From: an uncultured Clostridia bacterium | GTDB taxonomy: Bacteria > Bacillota > Clostridia > UMGS1810 | Length of the DNA stretch: 64,000 nucleotides | Direction: 5' to 3' | NCBI GenBank assembly: GCA_934463165.1 | Contig: CAKSJG010000011.1 | Coordinates: forward strand, 14,783-78,782 | Shown here: one piece after another, positions 23,437 through 32,422 of the stretch | How the letters are laid out: the number at the start of each line of letters is the position of its first letter | How positions within the stretch are numbered: the stretch's first letter is position 1 | Made by a program: the position numbers and the translations under genes | Notes under the pieces: generated by a model | Seen by the model: only the letters and a program-made list of their open reading frames with translations | Databases searched by the model: none | What the model was told of the DNA's origin: nothing

Positions 23437-24396
23437 ATGAAAAAAATTCTGTCTGTTATTTTGATTATAATATTTTTAATATCATTTGCGTCATGCAGCG
23501 AAAAAAAATACAGCAAATCGGATTTTTGCCTGAATACCTATGTTACGGTTACCGCCTACGGAAAAAATGCCTCAAAAGCGGTTGACGATGCATTTAAAGA
23601 ATTTGAAAGAATTGAAAACATGCTGAGTCCGTATATTGAAACAAGTGAAATAAGCCGCATAAACAGTGCAGGGGCAAACGAATCCGTAACGGTAAGCAAG
23701 GAGTGTGCAGACATAATAAAAAAGGCCCTCAGAGTATGCAGGATAACCAACGGTGCATTTGACATAACAGTTAAACCGCTTGTTGATTTATGGAATGTTA
23801 CCGATCCGGACACAAAGACCGTACCTTCCGATGAAGATATACAAAAAGCACGCGCAAAGGTTGACTACCGCAAGGTTTCGGTTTTCGGAAATACCGTAAG
23901 TATTTCGGCTGACTGTATGCAAATAGACCTCGGAGGAGCGGCAAAGGGATACTGTGCCGACAGAGCATGTGAAATCATGAAAAAATACAATATTAAAAAC
24001 GCTCTTATTGACCTGGGCGGCAATATATATGCACTCGGAAAAAACGAGAACGGAGAAAAATGGAAAGTAGGTATTCAGGATCCTGAAAAAAAACGCGGAG
24101 AATACATTACCGCGATTGAATTATCGGACGAAACCTGCGTAACAAGCGGATCGTACGAAAGATATTTTGAATCGAACGGCAAAATTTATCATCACATAAT
24201 GGATCCGAAAACGGGCTTCCCGGCAGAATCCGAATTTAAAAGCGTAACCGTCATATCGAAAAATTCTTTTGAGGCGGACATGCTGTCGACGGCTATATTT
24301 GTTACGGGAGCCGAAAATTTTGAACTATTAAGAGATGATTTCAACATAAAGAAATACATAACTATCGACAAAAATAACCGTGTTGAAATACGGTAA
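23437..24396 (+). CDS. apbE: FAD:protein FMN transferase (ApbE), lipoprotein
   Basis: About 319 residues. A lipoprotein signal peptide ends in the lipobox SFASC (C20), placing the enzyme outside the membrane. The core has the ApbE blocks LNTYVTVTAYG, IDLGGAAKGYCADRA, ALIDLGGNIYALG and the HIMDPKTGFPAE metal/FAD region. It covalently attaches FMN to Thr of Rnf/Nqr-type or other redox proteins; none are encoded in this window. ATG 23437 has GGAGA at 8 bases; ATG 23431 is too close. No separate sigma-A promoter was found, so read-through from the DtxR gene is possible. Confidence 0.93.
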   Translation: MKKILSVILIIIFLISFASCSEKKYSKSDFCLNTYVTVTAYGKNASKAVDDAFKEFERIENMLSPYIETSEISRINSAGANESVTVSKECADIIKKALRVCRITNGAFDITVKPLVDLWNVTDPDTKTVPSDEDIQKARAKVDYRKVSVFGNTVSISADCMQIDLGGAAKGYCADRACEIMKKYNIKNALIDLGGNIYALGKNENGEKWKVGIQDPEKKRGEYITAIELSDETCVTSGSYERYFESNGKIYHHIMDPKTGFPAESEFKSVTVISKNSFEADMLSTAIFVTGAENFELLRDDFNIKKYITIDKNNRVEIR

Positions 24397-24435
24397 GATA
24401 ACCGATGCAAAAAACACCGTCACTGCGAAACATTT

Positions 24436-24496
24436 GATTCACACAAAAAACGGATGTCAAAAATACTGTTTTTGACATCCGTCTTTTGTGTGAATC
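24436..24496. terminator. bidirectional terminator between apbE and rplQ
   Basis: A 61-base near-perfect palindrome: GATTCACACAAAA with TTTTGTGTGAATC outside, and CGGATGTCAAAAA with TTTTTGACATCCG inside. It serves the convergent apbE and ribosomal operons. Confidence 0.85.
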
Positions 24497-24500
24497 AATA

Positions 24501-24842
24501 TTAAACCAATTCAATAATTGCCATTTCAGCTGCATCTCCGCGTCTGGGACCCATTTTGAGTACTCTTGTGTAACCGCCGTTTCTGTCGGCATATTTCGGA
24601 GCAATTTCAGCAAACACCTTTGTTACTACATCTTCCTTAGTAATATAAGCAAGAGCCTGTCTTCTGGTGTGTAATGTATTTGTTTTACCTAAGGTTATCA
24701 TCTTATCAGCCATACATCTGATTTCCTTTGCTTTGGGAAGAGTTGTTTCTATTCTTCCGTTTTCAAGCAATGCGGTAACCAGATTTCTTAAGGTTGCATC
24801 TCTGTGATCAGATGCACGACCTAATTTTCTTGTACCCGGCAT
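24501..24842 (-). CDS. rplQ: 50S ribosomal protein L17
   Basis: About 113 residues with the PGTRKLGRASDHR opening, TLPKAKEIR and GPRRGDAAEMAIIEL. ATG 24842 is chosen because GGAGG is 9 bases away; the codon at 24848 is too close. Last gene of the superoperon, ending four bases before the bidirectional terminator. Confidence 0.97.
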   Translation of the reverse strand: MPGTRKLGRASDHRDATLRNLVTALLENGRIETTLPKAKEIRCMADKMITLGKTNTLHTRRQALAYITKEDVVTKVFAEIAPKYADRNGGYTRVLKMGPRRGDAAEMAIIELV

Positions 24843-24894
24843 GTGCATATACCTCCTTTACCAAAATATAAGTTCGTCAAAGCATTACTGCTTT

Positions 24895-25848
24895 TTATTC
24901 ATCGTATTCTTTTGAGAACTGGAAGCCTAAAGAATTAAGCTTTCCTACAACTTCCTCAAGAGATTTTCTTCCGAGATTTCTGACTCTCATCATCTCGCCC
25001 TCGGATTTGCTTACGAGATCTTCAACCGTATTAATACCTGCACGTTTGAGACAGTTGAAAGAACGAACGGAAAGATCGAGCTCTTCTATGGTAAGCTCCA
25101 ATACCTTATCTTTCTGATTTTCTTCTTTTTCAACCATTATGTCGGTATCTCTGATTTCATCCGTAAGGTCAATAAAGAGATTCATGTGATCATTCAATAT
25201 TTTTGCACTCAATGAAAGTGCTTCCTCCGGTGTTATGGTACCGTCGGAAAAAATTTCAAGAGTAAGCTTATCATAATCGGTAACCTGCCCTACACGGGTA
25301 TTTGTAACATAGTAATTTACCTTATCAATAGGCGAATATATTGAGTCTACGGGAATAACACCGATTACACTCTGCATATTTTCCTTATTTTTTTCACTTG
25401 TTACATATCCTCTGCCCTTTGAAAGAGTGATTTCCATATAAAGTCGGGCATTGTCGCTAAGTGTGGCAATATGAAGATCACCGTTAATAATTTCAACCTC
25501 ATGGTCACATCTGATATCTCTTGCGCAAACCTCTCCCTCTCCGGATGCTTCAATATATACCGTTTTGGGAGTGTCACAGTAAAGCTTTGCTATTATTCTT
25601 TTGACATTCAGAATGATTTCGGTTACATCTTCTTTTACACCCGGAATCGTTGAAAACTCATGCATTACTCCGTCAATCTTTACGCTTACCGGAGCAACAC
25701 CGGGAAGAGATGAAAGAAGAACTCTGCGGAGCGAATTGCCAAGTGTCAGACCGTATCCTCTTTCAAGAGGTTCAACCTCGAATTTGGCATATTTTCCGTC
25801 ATGACTCTTTTCCACACATTCAACGCGGGGTTTTTCCATTTCGATCAT
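24895..25848 (-). CDS. rpoA: RNA polymerase subunit alpha
   Basis: 317 residues. The N-terminal dimerisation domain has ERGYGLTLGNSLRRVLLSSLPG, and the C-terminal domain has the helix-hairpin-helix LSVRSFNCLKRAGINTVEDL and RNLGRKSLEEV used for UP-element and activator contacts. ATG 25848 has GGAGGG at 7 bases; an in-frame ATG at 25863 precedes that site. It sits between rpsD and rplQ as in all alpha operons. Confidence 0.98.
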   Translation of the reverse strand: MIEMEKPRVECVEKSHDGKYAKFEVEPLERGYGLTLGNSLRRVLLSSLPGVAPVSVKIDGVMHEFSTIPGVKEDVTEIILNVKRIIAKLYCDTPKTVYIEASGEGEVCARDIRCDHEVEIINGDLHIATLSDNARLYMEITLSKGRGYVTSEKNKENMQSVIGVIPVDSIYSPIDKVNYYVTNTRVGQVTDYDKLTLEIFSDGTITPEEALSLSAKILNDHMNLFIDLTDEIRDTDIMVEKEENQKDKVLELTIEELDLSVRSFNCLKRAGINTVEDLVSKSEGEMMRVRNLGRKSLEEVVGKLNSLGFQFSKEYDE

Positions 25849-25902
25849 AACATAACCCTCCATTTCATTACTATTATTATTACACTATTGAGGGGAGAGC
25901 TA

Positions 25903-26529
25903 TTATTTCGAGTACAACTCGACGATAAGATGCTCTTCGATATCAAGGTCAATATCTTCTCTCTTTGCAAGAGTTACAACCTTGCCCTGAAGCGTGTTTC
26001 TGTCAAGATCAAGCCATGTAGGAATCGTCTTGCTTTCATTTGCTTCTATAATAGCTTTTATCTTAGGAAGATTTCTGCTTGTATCTTTTAATGTAATTAC
26101 ATCACCTTCCTTAACAAGGTAAGAAGGGATATTTACCTTCTTGCCGTTTACGAGGAAATGACCATGTACTACAAGCTGTCTTGCTTCAGCCCTTGAAAGA
26201 CCGAAGCCGAGTCTGTATATTACATTATCAAGACGGCTTTCGAGAATCTGGAGCAGGTTTTCACCTGTTACGCCTACTTTCTTTTCAGCAAGCTCAAAAT
26301 AGTGAGCGAACTGACTCTCAAGAACGCCGTAGAATCTTTTTGCTTTCTGTTTTTCTCTTAACTGTAAACCATATTCAGAGAGCTTCTTTCTGCCCTGACC
26401 GTGCTGTCCGGGAGCATATGCTCTTTTTTCCATAGCACACTTTGCGCTATAACATCTCTGACCCTTAAGGAAAAGCTTCTGTCCCTCACGGCGGCAGAGA
26501 CGGCAAACTGCGTCTGTATAACGTGCCAT
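25903..26529 (-). CDS. rpsD: 30S ribosomal protein S4 (zinc-binding form)
   Basis: 208 residues. An N-terminal CRLC...CYSAKC set (CX2C and CX5C-like pairs) suggests the zinc-containing S4 form. The S4 RNA-binding domain is seen in RLDNVIYRLGFGLSRAEARQLVVHGH. Its position inside the alpha operon, rather than alone as in Bacillus, allows feedback by S4 on this operon. Confidence 0.98.
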   Translation of the reverse strand: MARYTDAVCRLCRREGQKLFLKGQRCYSAKCAMEKRAYAPGQHGQGRKKLSEYGLQLREKQKAKRFYGVLESQFAHYFELAEKKVGVTGENLLQILESRLDNVIYRLGFGLSRAEARQLVVHGHFLVNGKKVNIPSYLVKEGDVITLKDTSRNLPKIKAIIEANESKTIPTWLDLDRNTLQGKVVTLAKREDIDLDIEEHLIVELYSK

Positions 26530-26548
26530 TATTACACCTCCTGTTTAA

Positions 26549-26941
26549 TCACACTCTTCTTCTCTTAGGCGGTCTGCAACCGTTGTGAGGAATCGGTGTT
26601 ACGTCTTTCATCATGCTTACTTCAAGTCCTGCTGTCTGAAGAGCTCTTATTGCAGATTCTCTACCGGAACCGGGACCTTTTACAAATACTTCAACAGTCT
26701 TAAGACCGTGTTCCATTGCTGCTTTTGCTGCAGTTTCAGCTGCCATCTGAGAAGCAAACGGAGTACTCTTTCTTGAGCCCTTGAAGCCTAAACCACCGGA
26801 AGATGCCCATGATATTACATTACCCTGAGTATCGGTGATAGTAACTATAGTATTGTTAAATGTGGAACGAATGTGAACACAGCCGCGTTCAATATTCTTT
26901 TTCTCACGTCTTTTACGACTTTTTTTAGCCTGTACAGCCAT
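26549..26941 (-). CDS. rpsK: 30S ribosomal protein S11
   Basis: 130 residues with HIRSTFNNTIVTITD, SRKSTPFASQMAAE and the C-terminal PHNGCRPPKRRRV tail that contacts 16S rRNA. It lies between rpsM and rpsD, 18 bases from rpsM. Confidence 0.98.
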   Translation of the reverse strand: MAVQAKKSRKRREKKNIERGCVHIRSTFNNTIVTITDTQGNVISWASSGGLGFKGSRKSTPFASQMAAETAAKAAMEHGLKTVEVFVKGPGSGRESAIRALQTAGLEVSMMKDVTPIPHNGCRPPKRRRV

Positions 26942-26959
26942 TAACTATCCCTCCTCGGA

Positions 26960-27328
26960 TTATTTCTTCTTACCAGCAATAGTTCTCTTAGGACCTTTTC
27001 TGGTTCTTGCGTTATTTTTTGTATTCTGACCTCTTACCGGAAGACCTCTTCTGTGACGGAGACCTCTGTAACAGCCTATTTCTATTAAACGTTTGATATC
27101 CAGAGCTATCTGACGACGAAGGTCACCTTCAACGGTGTAATCTCTGTCTATGATTTCTCTGATCTTTGTAAGTTCTTCTTCTGTAAGATCTTTAACTCTT
27201 GTATCAGGATTAATTCCTGCTTCAGCCAAGATTTTGTTTGAGCTTGCTACGCCGATACCGTATACATAGGTAAGACCGTATTCAACTCTTTTTTCGTTAG
27301 GTAAATCAACACCTGCTATTCTTGCCAT
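26960..27328 (-). CDS. rpsM: 30S ribosomal protein S13
   Basis: 122 residues: ARIAGVDLPNEKRVEYGLTY start, helix-two-turn-helix region and C-terminal HRRGLPVRGQNTKNNARTRKGP. It is the first gene of the alpha-operon part; a structured element and rpmJ lie just upstream. Confidence 0.98.
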   Translation of the reverse strand: MARIAGVDLPNEKRVEYGLTYVYGIGVASSNKILAEAGINPDTRVKDLTEEELTKIREIIDRDYTVEGDLRRQIALDIKRLIEIGCYRGLRHRRGLPVRGQNTKNNARTRKGPKRTIAGKKK

Positions 27329-27381
27329 GAACTTTTTGCACCTCCTGTTATAATACTTGTGGATAAAATATATTCATAACC

Positions 27382-27424
27382 GCAGAGATTACAGGGGAAG
27401 CTCCCCTGTACAGCCGCACTCTGC
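27382..27424 (-). promoter_or_regulatory. nested hairpin before rpsM
   Basis: GCAGAG/CTCTGC (27382-27387, 27419-27424) encloses ACAGGGGA/TCCCCTGT (27391-27398, 27402-27409) with a three-base loop. It is placed between rpmJ and rpsM, where an S4-type control site would lie. There is no T-run, so it is not an intrinsic terminator. Confidence 0.5.
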
Positions 27425-27444
27425 AAGCTACAGACTTAGTGTAA

Positions 27445-27558
27445 TCAACCCTGTTTCTGTTTGTGTTTGGGGTTTTCACAGATAACCATTATGTTACCTT
27501 TTCTTTTTATAATTTTGCACTTTTCGCACATTGGTTTAACTGACGGTCTAACCTTCAT
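27445..27558 (-). CDS. rpmJ: 50S ribosomal protein L36
   Basis: 37 residues starting MKVRPSVKPMCEKCK and ending ENPKHKQKQG. The C11, C14, C27 and H32 zinc set of the C+ form is complete. Too short for most ORF filters. ATG 27558 follows an AGGAGGTAA site, and infA ends 31 bases upstream. Confidence 0.97.
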   Translation of the reverse strand: MKVRPSVKPMCEKCKIIKRKGNIMVICENPKHKQKQG

Positions 27559-27589
27559 GTTTATTACCTCCTATTACTTATCTGAAAGC

Positions 27590-27808
27590 CTATTTGGCTC
27601 TCCATGTTATACGACCCTTGCTGAGATCATAGGGTGACATTTCAACTTTAACCTTGTCTCCGGGAAGTATTCTTATGAAGTTGGTTCTAAGCTTTCCGGA
27701 AATATAAGCCTGGATTTTGTGACCATTCTCAAATTCTACAATGAAATTTGCATTGGGCAGTGCTTCAAGCACTGTACCTTCCAATTCAAAAACATCTTCT
27801 TTTGCCAA
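27590..27808 (-). CDS. infA: translation initiation factor IF-1
   Basis: 72 residues, one OB-fold: AKEDVFELEGTVLEALPNANF, GHKIQAYISGKLR and DKVKVEMSPYDLSKGRI. Located between the KOW protein gene and rpmJ as in Clostridia. Confidence 0.98.
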   Translation of the reverse strand: MAKEDVFELEGTVLEALPNANFIVEFENGHKIQAYISGKLRTNFIRILPGDKVKVEMSPYDLSKGRITWRAK

Positions 27809-27833
27809 GGATAAAACCTCCCTTTATCAATAT

Positions 27834-28127
27834 CTATTCGTCCATCGGTTTTAGTTTAAACTTCTGAATTGCTTTTCTGATTTTTTTATCGGTAAGCGGC
27901 TCACCGGCATTTATCAAAGCCTGCAAATCCTTATCGGTTTTTGATGTAAACCGTAAATGTTTCGGGTTCTTTGCTTTCGGCTTAAATGTTTTGCGGCATT
28001 TTCCGTCCGCAATATATACCCTGTCCTCCGCAGCCGATAAAACCACATAACACTTTCCTTTGTCGTGCCCGGCATTGGAAAATACAAATTCGCCGTTTAG
28101 CGGTTTGTATGTCTTATTACTCATCAT
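27834..28127 (-). CDS. KOW-domain RNA-binding protein (L14e/L6e-like)
   Basis: A basic 97-residue protein. The N-terminal half has an SH3-like KOW pattern (VFSNAGHDKGKCYVVLS, VYIADGKCRKTFKPK) resembling archaeal/eukaryotic L14e; the C-terminal half is Lys-rich. Its role in bacteria is not established. There is no clear ribosome site, and the ATG ATG start overlaps the map stop, so translation should be coupled to map. Commonly found at this place in Clostridia. Confidence 0.85.
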   Translation of the reverse strand: MMSNKTYKPLNGEFVFSNAGHDKGKCYVVLSAAEDRVYIADGKCRKTFKPKAKNPKHLRFTSKTDKDLQALINAGEPLTDKKIRKAIQKFKLKPMDE

Positions 28128-28869
28128 AACACGTTGTAAGCTCCGGATCTCCGTCAGTTATGAGAATTGTGTTCTCATAATGACACGCGAGTGAACCGTC
28201 CTTTGTTTTAACCGTCCAACCGTCTGCAAGCGTGACTGTTTCGCATCTGCCTGCATTGACCATGGGTTCAACGGCTATCGCCATTCCCTTTGCAAGACGT
28301 ATGCCGTGACCGAAATGACCGTAATTCGGTATTTCAGGATCCTCATGCATATTTTTGCCTATTCCGTGTCCGCAGTAATTTCTTACAATACTGTATCCGT
28401 GACTTTCGACATAATTCTGAATTGTTGCCGAAATACTGAAAAGCCTTTCGCCGTTTCTGGCATATTTGAGCCCCTCAAAAAAGCTCTGCTTTGTTACATC
28501 TATAAGCCTTTGAGCTTCATCGGATATCTTACCGACAGCATATGTTCTTGCCGCATCACCCTGATATCCGCCCTTTACGGCTCCTATATCAAGGCTTATG
28601 ATATCTCCATCTTTCAGTTTATACGATCCGGGAATACCGTGTATCACCGTATCGTTTACCGAAGTACAGATGCTAGCCGGATAACCGCCGTAGCCAAGGA
28701 AAGACGGTTTTGCACCGCAGCTTAAAATATAGCTGTGTGCAATTCTGTCGAGTTCCTTTGTTGTTATACCGGGCTGCAGATGCTTTTCAAGTTCGCCGAA
28801 TGTACCGTATACAACTTTTCCGGCTGCACGCATTTTTATTATCTCTGAAGTTGACTTAATATTGATCAT
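28117..28869 (-). CDS. map: methionine aminopeptidase, type I
   Basis: 250 residues, removes the initiator Met. The metal ligands can be read in DIGAVKGGYQGDAARTY (two Asp), GHGIGKNMHEDP (His), AVEPM (Glu) and HYENTILIT (Glu). Located between adk and the KOW gene. Confidence 0.97.
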   Translation of the reverse strand: MINIKSTSEIIKMRAAGKVVYGTFGELEKHLQPGITTKELDRIAHSYILSCGAKPSFLGYGGYPASICTSVNDTVIHGIPGSYKLKDGDIISLDIGAVKGGYQGDAARTYAVGKISDEAQRLIDVTKQSFFEGLKYARNGERLFSISATIQNYVESHGYSIVRNYCGHGIGKNMHEDPEIPNYGHFGHGIRLAKGMAIAVEPMVNAGRCETVTLADGWTVKTKDGSLACHYENTILITDGDPELTTCYDE

Positions 28870-28888
28870 TTATATCCTCCGCAAAAAT

Positions 28889-29530
28889 TCAGCCTTCAAG
28901 GATTTTCATAACCTGCTCGTTTGTATCTTCTACCGAAGATGCACCAAAGGCTACTTTCAGTATTCCTTTTTTCTTATAATAATCTATAAGAGGCTGAGTT
29001 TGACTGTGATATACCTCAAGACGACTTTTTACGGTTTCCGGTGCATCATCCTTACGGATTGAAAGCTCCGCATCACATTTTTCGCATCTTTCGCCTTTCT
29101 CGGACGGGTTGTTTGTAATGTGATATATAGCACCGCATGACGGGCATTCTCTTCTGCCCGAAAGGCGATTTATAATGACTTCGTCTTCCACTTCGATATC
29201 AAGAGCCATATCAATCTTTATTCCAAGATTATCGAGCGCTTCCGCCTGAGGAATAGTGCGCGGAAAACCGTCAAGTATGAATCCGTTTTTACAATCATCT
29301 TCCGAAAGTCTTTCTTTGATAATTTCTATAACGATTTCATCGGGCACAAGCTGACCTTTTTCGATAAGCTCTTTCGCCATTTTACCTGTCGGAGTATCGT
29401 TTTTTATCGCACTGCGGATTATAGCTCCCGTCGATATAGTGGGTATACCGTATTTATCGCTTAGTATTTGTGCCTGTGTGCCTTTTCCGGCACCGGGGGC
29501 ACCGAGCATTATTAAATTCATATTATTCAC
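28889..29530 (-). CDS. adk: adenylate kinase (zinc lid)
   Basis: 213 residues with the P-loop GAPGAGKGTQ near the N-terminus and DGFPRT. The lid carries CPSC and CEKCD, a four-ligand zinc site typical of Gram-positive enzymes. secY ends 12 bases upstream. Confidence 0.98.
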   Translation of the reverse strand: MNNMNLIMLGAPGAGKGTQAQILSDKYGIPTISTGAIIRSAIKNDTPTGKMAKELIEKGQLVPDEIVIEIIKERLSEDDCKNGFILDGFPRTIPQAEALDNLGIKIDMALDIEVEDEVIINRLSGRRECPSCGAIYHITNNPSEKGERCEKCDAELSIRKDDAPETVKSRLEVYHSQTQPLIDYYKKKGILKVAFGASSVEDTNEQVMKILEG

Positions 29531-29542
29531 CCCGTCCGCACA

Positions 29543-30814
29543 TCAATCAAGGAATCCCTTATAATGACGCATAAGCATCTGAGATTCTATCTGCTTAACC
29601 GTTTCAAGTGCAACACCAACCATGATGAGGAGTGATGTTCCGCCCATTGAAACCGCACTGAGTGTCGGAACGAGTTTTCCGAATACAAGCGGTATTATAG
29701 CTACAACGCCGAGGAAGAATGCTCCGGCGAGAGTTACCTTTGATAAAATTCTGTTGATATAATCGCTTGTCGGTTTTCCCGGTCTGATACCGGGGATAAA
29801 TCCGCCGTTTTTCTTCATGTTGTTCGATACCTCAATCGGATTGAACTGAATTGCAGTATAGAAATATGTGAAGAATAGTATAAGCAAGAAATAAAGCACA
29901 ATATAGAACCATGATCCGGAACCGATAAAGCTCCAGAAGCTGCGCCAAAAGCCGCTTGTGGGTTCACCCGTAAACTGCATTATCGTTGACGGGAAGCTCA
30001 TTATTGACATAGCAAAGATGATAGGAATAACACCTGCCATTGCAACCTTGAGCGGAATATGTGTACTTTGTCCGCCGTACATTTTTCTGCCGACCATTCT
30101 TTTGGCATACTGAACGGGGATTCTTCTTTCAGCATCTGTAATAAATACAACAAACGCTATCATGGCAACCGCAAATATACCTACGAGAACTGCTGCCCAC
30201 CAAGCAACGGAGCCTGTGGAAACGTTCTGATAGAGGGTGTAGCCCATTGTCGGTATTCTTGATACGATACCGGCAAAGATGATAAGCGATATTCCGTTGC
30301 CGACACCCTTCTGGGTAATCTGTTCACCGAGCCACATAAGGAAAGCGGTACCTGCGGTAAATGTTGCAACAATTACAATATAGCTTGTTACGCCCGGATT
30401 TTTAACGGCGCCTTTTATACCGAAATACATACCTGTTGCCTGAATAAATGCAAGCACGATAGTAATGATTCTGGTCCATTTTGCAATAACTTTCCTTCCC
30501 TCTTCACCTTCCTTGGCAAGTCTTTCGAGTGCCGGGATGGCAACAGTAAGGAGCTGAAGTATAATTGACGAGTTGATATACGGTGTGATACTCATTGCAA
30601 AAATTGTTGCGTTACTAAATGATCCGCCCGAAAATGCATCGAGAAGCCCAAACAGTGAGTTGCTTCCGTCTACCAATTGTTTCAGCGCCGAAGCGTTAAG
30701 TCCGGGAACCGGAATATACGTACCGAGTCTGAAAACAAATATCATGAGCAAGGTGTAAAGCATTTTTTTCCTTAAGTCCGGAATTGACCAGGCATTTCTA
30801 AGAGTTTTAAACAC
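29543..30814 (-). CDS. secY: protein translocase subunit SecY
   Basis: 423 residues, ten membrane helices: GLFGLLDAFSGGSF plug region, ALERLAKEGEEGRKV cytoplasmic loop, and the basic QYAKRMVGRKMYGGQ and FNPIEVSNNMKKNGGFIPGIRPGKPT loops that bind ribosome and SecA. One base separates it from rplO. Confidence 0.98.
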   Translation of the reverse strand: MFKTLRNAWSIPDLRKKMLYTLLMIFVFRLGTYIPVPGLNASALKQLVDGSNSLFGLLDAFSGGSFSNATIFAMSITPYINSSIILQLLTVAIPALERLAKEGEEGRKVIAKWTRIITIVLAFIQATGMYFGIKGAVKNPGVTSYIVIVATFTAGTAFLMWLGEQITQKGVGNGISLIIFAGIVSRIPTMGYTLYQNVSTGSVAWWAAVLVGIFAVAMIAFVVFITDAERRIPVQYAKRMVGRKMYGGQSTHIPLKVAMAGVIPIIFAMSIMSFPSTIMQFTGEPTSGFWRSFWSFIGSGSWFYIVLYFLLILFFTYFYTAIQFNPIEVSNNMKKNGGFIPGIRPGKPTSDYINRILSKVTLAGAFFLGVVAIIPLVFGKLVPTLSAVSMGGTSLLIMVGVALETVKQIESQMLMRHYKGFLD

Positions 30815-30815
30815 C

Positions 30816-31256
30816 TTACATCACCTCATACTTTCCGCCTATACCGGTGATTTTAGCTTTTGCGGATTCTGAGAATTTAGCAGCTTTAACGGTAACCTTC
30901 TTTGTAAGTTCACCGCCGCCGAGCACCTTTATACCGTCAAGAGGTTTCTTAACGATACCTGCTTCTTTAAGAGCCTGAGCGTCTATAACAGCGCCATCCT
31001 CAAATTTATTAAGATCCGAAACATTAATCTGCGCATATTTCAGTGCAAAAATGTTATTAAAACCACGTTTGGGCAATCTTCTGTATATAGGCATCTGTCC
31101 GCCTTCAAAGCCGATTCTTACACCGCCGCCGCTTCTCGCGTTCTGACCCTTATGGCCTCTGCCGGCTGTTTTTCCGTTACCTGAACCGTGACCTCTGCCT
31201 TTTCTCTTGCTATCCTTTGTAGAACCTACGCCGGGTTGGAGTTCAAACAATTTCAT
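30816..31256 (-). CDS. rplO: 50S ribosomal protein L15
   Basis: 146 residues. Gly/Arg/Lys-rich N-terminal arm (KRKGRGHGSGNGKTAGRGHKG) and globular C-terminus with KPLDGIKVLGGGEL. Standard place between rpmD and secY. Confidence 0.97.
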   Translation of the reverse strand: MKLFELQPGVGSTKDSKRKGRGHGSGNGKTAGRGHKGQNARSGGGVRIGFEGGQMPIYRRLPKRGFNNIFALKYAQINVSDLNKFEDGAVIDAQALKEAGIVKKPLDGIKVLGGGELTKKVTVKAAKFSESAKAKITGIGGKYEVM

Positions 31257-31276
31257 GCCTACAGCACCTCCTTATA

Positions 31277-31459
31277 TTAGTTTAATTCCTCAACGCTGAC
31301 GAGATGATTAACCTTTTTGATCATTCCGCGGATCTGCGGAGTGTCATTATGTGTTTTCTCGTCTCTTATTTTCTTTAAGCCGAGAGCCTTAACGGTTGCA
31401 ATCTGATCTTTTTTGCAGCCTATTGTACTCTTAACCAAAGTAACTTTTAAATTAGCCAT
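31277..31459 (-). CDS. rpmD: 50S ribosomal protein L30
   Basis: 60 residues: LKVTLVKSTIGCKKDQIATV and RGMIKKVNHLVSVEE. Bacterial-length L30 between rpsE and rplO. Confidence 0.97.
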   Translation of the reverse strand: MANLKVTLVKSTIGCKKDQIATVKALGLKKIRDEKTHNDTPQIRGMIKKVNHLVSVEELN

Positions 31460-31505
31460 TGATTTTTCCTCCTATCAATAATGTTAAAGCCTAACCGATT
31501 TATTA

Positions 31506-32015
31506 TTAGCCGAGAATTTCTTCAACGGTCTTGCCTCTGAGCTTAGCAACTTCTTCAGCTACTTTAAGAGACTTAAGACCTTCGATTGTTGCATTAACAA
31601 GATTGCGAGGATTATTTGAACGAAGTGATTTTGTTCTGATGTCGCGGATACCTGCAAGTTCGAGAACTGCTCTCGCGCATCCACCGGCAATAACTCCGGT
31701 ACCTTCGCCTGCGGGTTTCAAAAGAACTCTGCCTGCACCGAATTCACCGATAACCTCATGGGCAATTGTGGTGTTTACCATCGGAACTGTAATCATGTTC
31801 TTTTTAGCGTCATCTATAGCTTTTCTAACAGCATCGGGAATTTCAGCAGCTTTTCCCATTCCTGCGCCTACGTGACCGTTTCCGTCACCGACAACAACAA
31901 GAATGCTGAATCTGAAAGTCCTACCGCCCTTTACAACCTTAGCAACACGATTTATGCTAACGATTTTTTCCTGCAGATCTAATGAGTCTGCATCTATTCT
32001 TTCTTTAAGAGCCAT
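31506..32015 (-). CDS. rpsE: 30S ribosomal protein S5
   Basis: 169 residues. The double-stranded RNA-binding-like N-terminal domain has EKIVSINRVAKVVKGGRTFRF, and the central GNGHVGAGMGKAAEIPDAVRKA block is diagnostic. Confidence 0.98.
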   Translation of the reverse strand: MALKERIDADSLDLQEKIVSINRVAKVVKGGRTFRFSILVVVGDGNGHVGAGMGKAAEIPDAVRKAIDDAKKNMITVPMVNTTIAHEVIGEFGAGRVLLKPAGEGTGVIAGGCARAVLELAGIRDIRTKSLRSNNPRNLVNATIEGLKSLKVAEEVAKLRGKTVEEILG

Positions 32016-32030
32016 CGTTTCTCCTCCTTC

Positions 32031-32399
32031 TTAGAATTCTAAGCCGCCTTCTCTGGCGCCTTCGGCAAGTTCCATTACTCTGCCGTGATATACATAACCG
32101 CCTCTGTCAAAAACAACTGCTTTTATGCCTGCATCAACTGCTTTTTTAGCAACGAGCAAACCAACTTCTTTGGCAGCTTCTTTATTGCCGCCGTTTGCTA
32201 CCTTGTCTTTAACCTCTTTATCTAAGCTGGAAGCGGAAACCAATGTTTTACCTGTTGTATCGTCAATAACCTGAGCATATATGTTGCTGAGGCTGCGGAA
32301 TACATTAAGTCTTGGGCGCTCAGGAGTACCGGAAATATTTTTTCTTACTCTGTAATGCCTTTTAATTCTTGCAGCATTGCTGTCTTTTTTATTTACCAT
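32031..32399 (-). CDS. rplR: 50S ribosomal protein L18
   Basis: 122 residues, 5S rRNA-binding: basic N-terminus (RIKRHYRVRKNISGTPERPRL), RSLSNIYAQVIDD and the C-terminal FDRGGYVYHGRV. Confidence 0.97.
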   Translation of the reverse strand: MVNKKDSNAARIKRHYRVRKNISGTPERPRLNVFRSLSNIYAQVIDDTTGKTLVSASSLDKEVKDKVANGGNKEAAKEVGLLVAKKAVDAGIKAVVFDRGGYVYHGRVMELAEGAREGGLEF

Positions 32400-32422
32400 T
32401 ATAGTTTACTCCTTTCCGGTTC

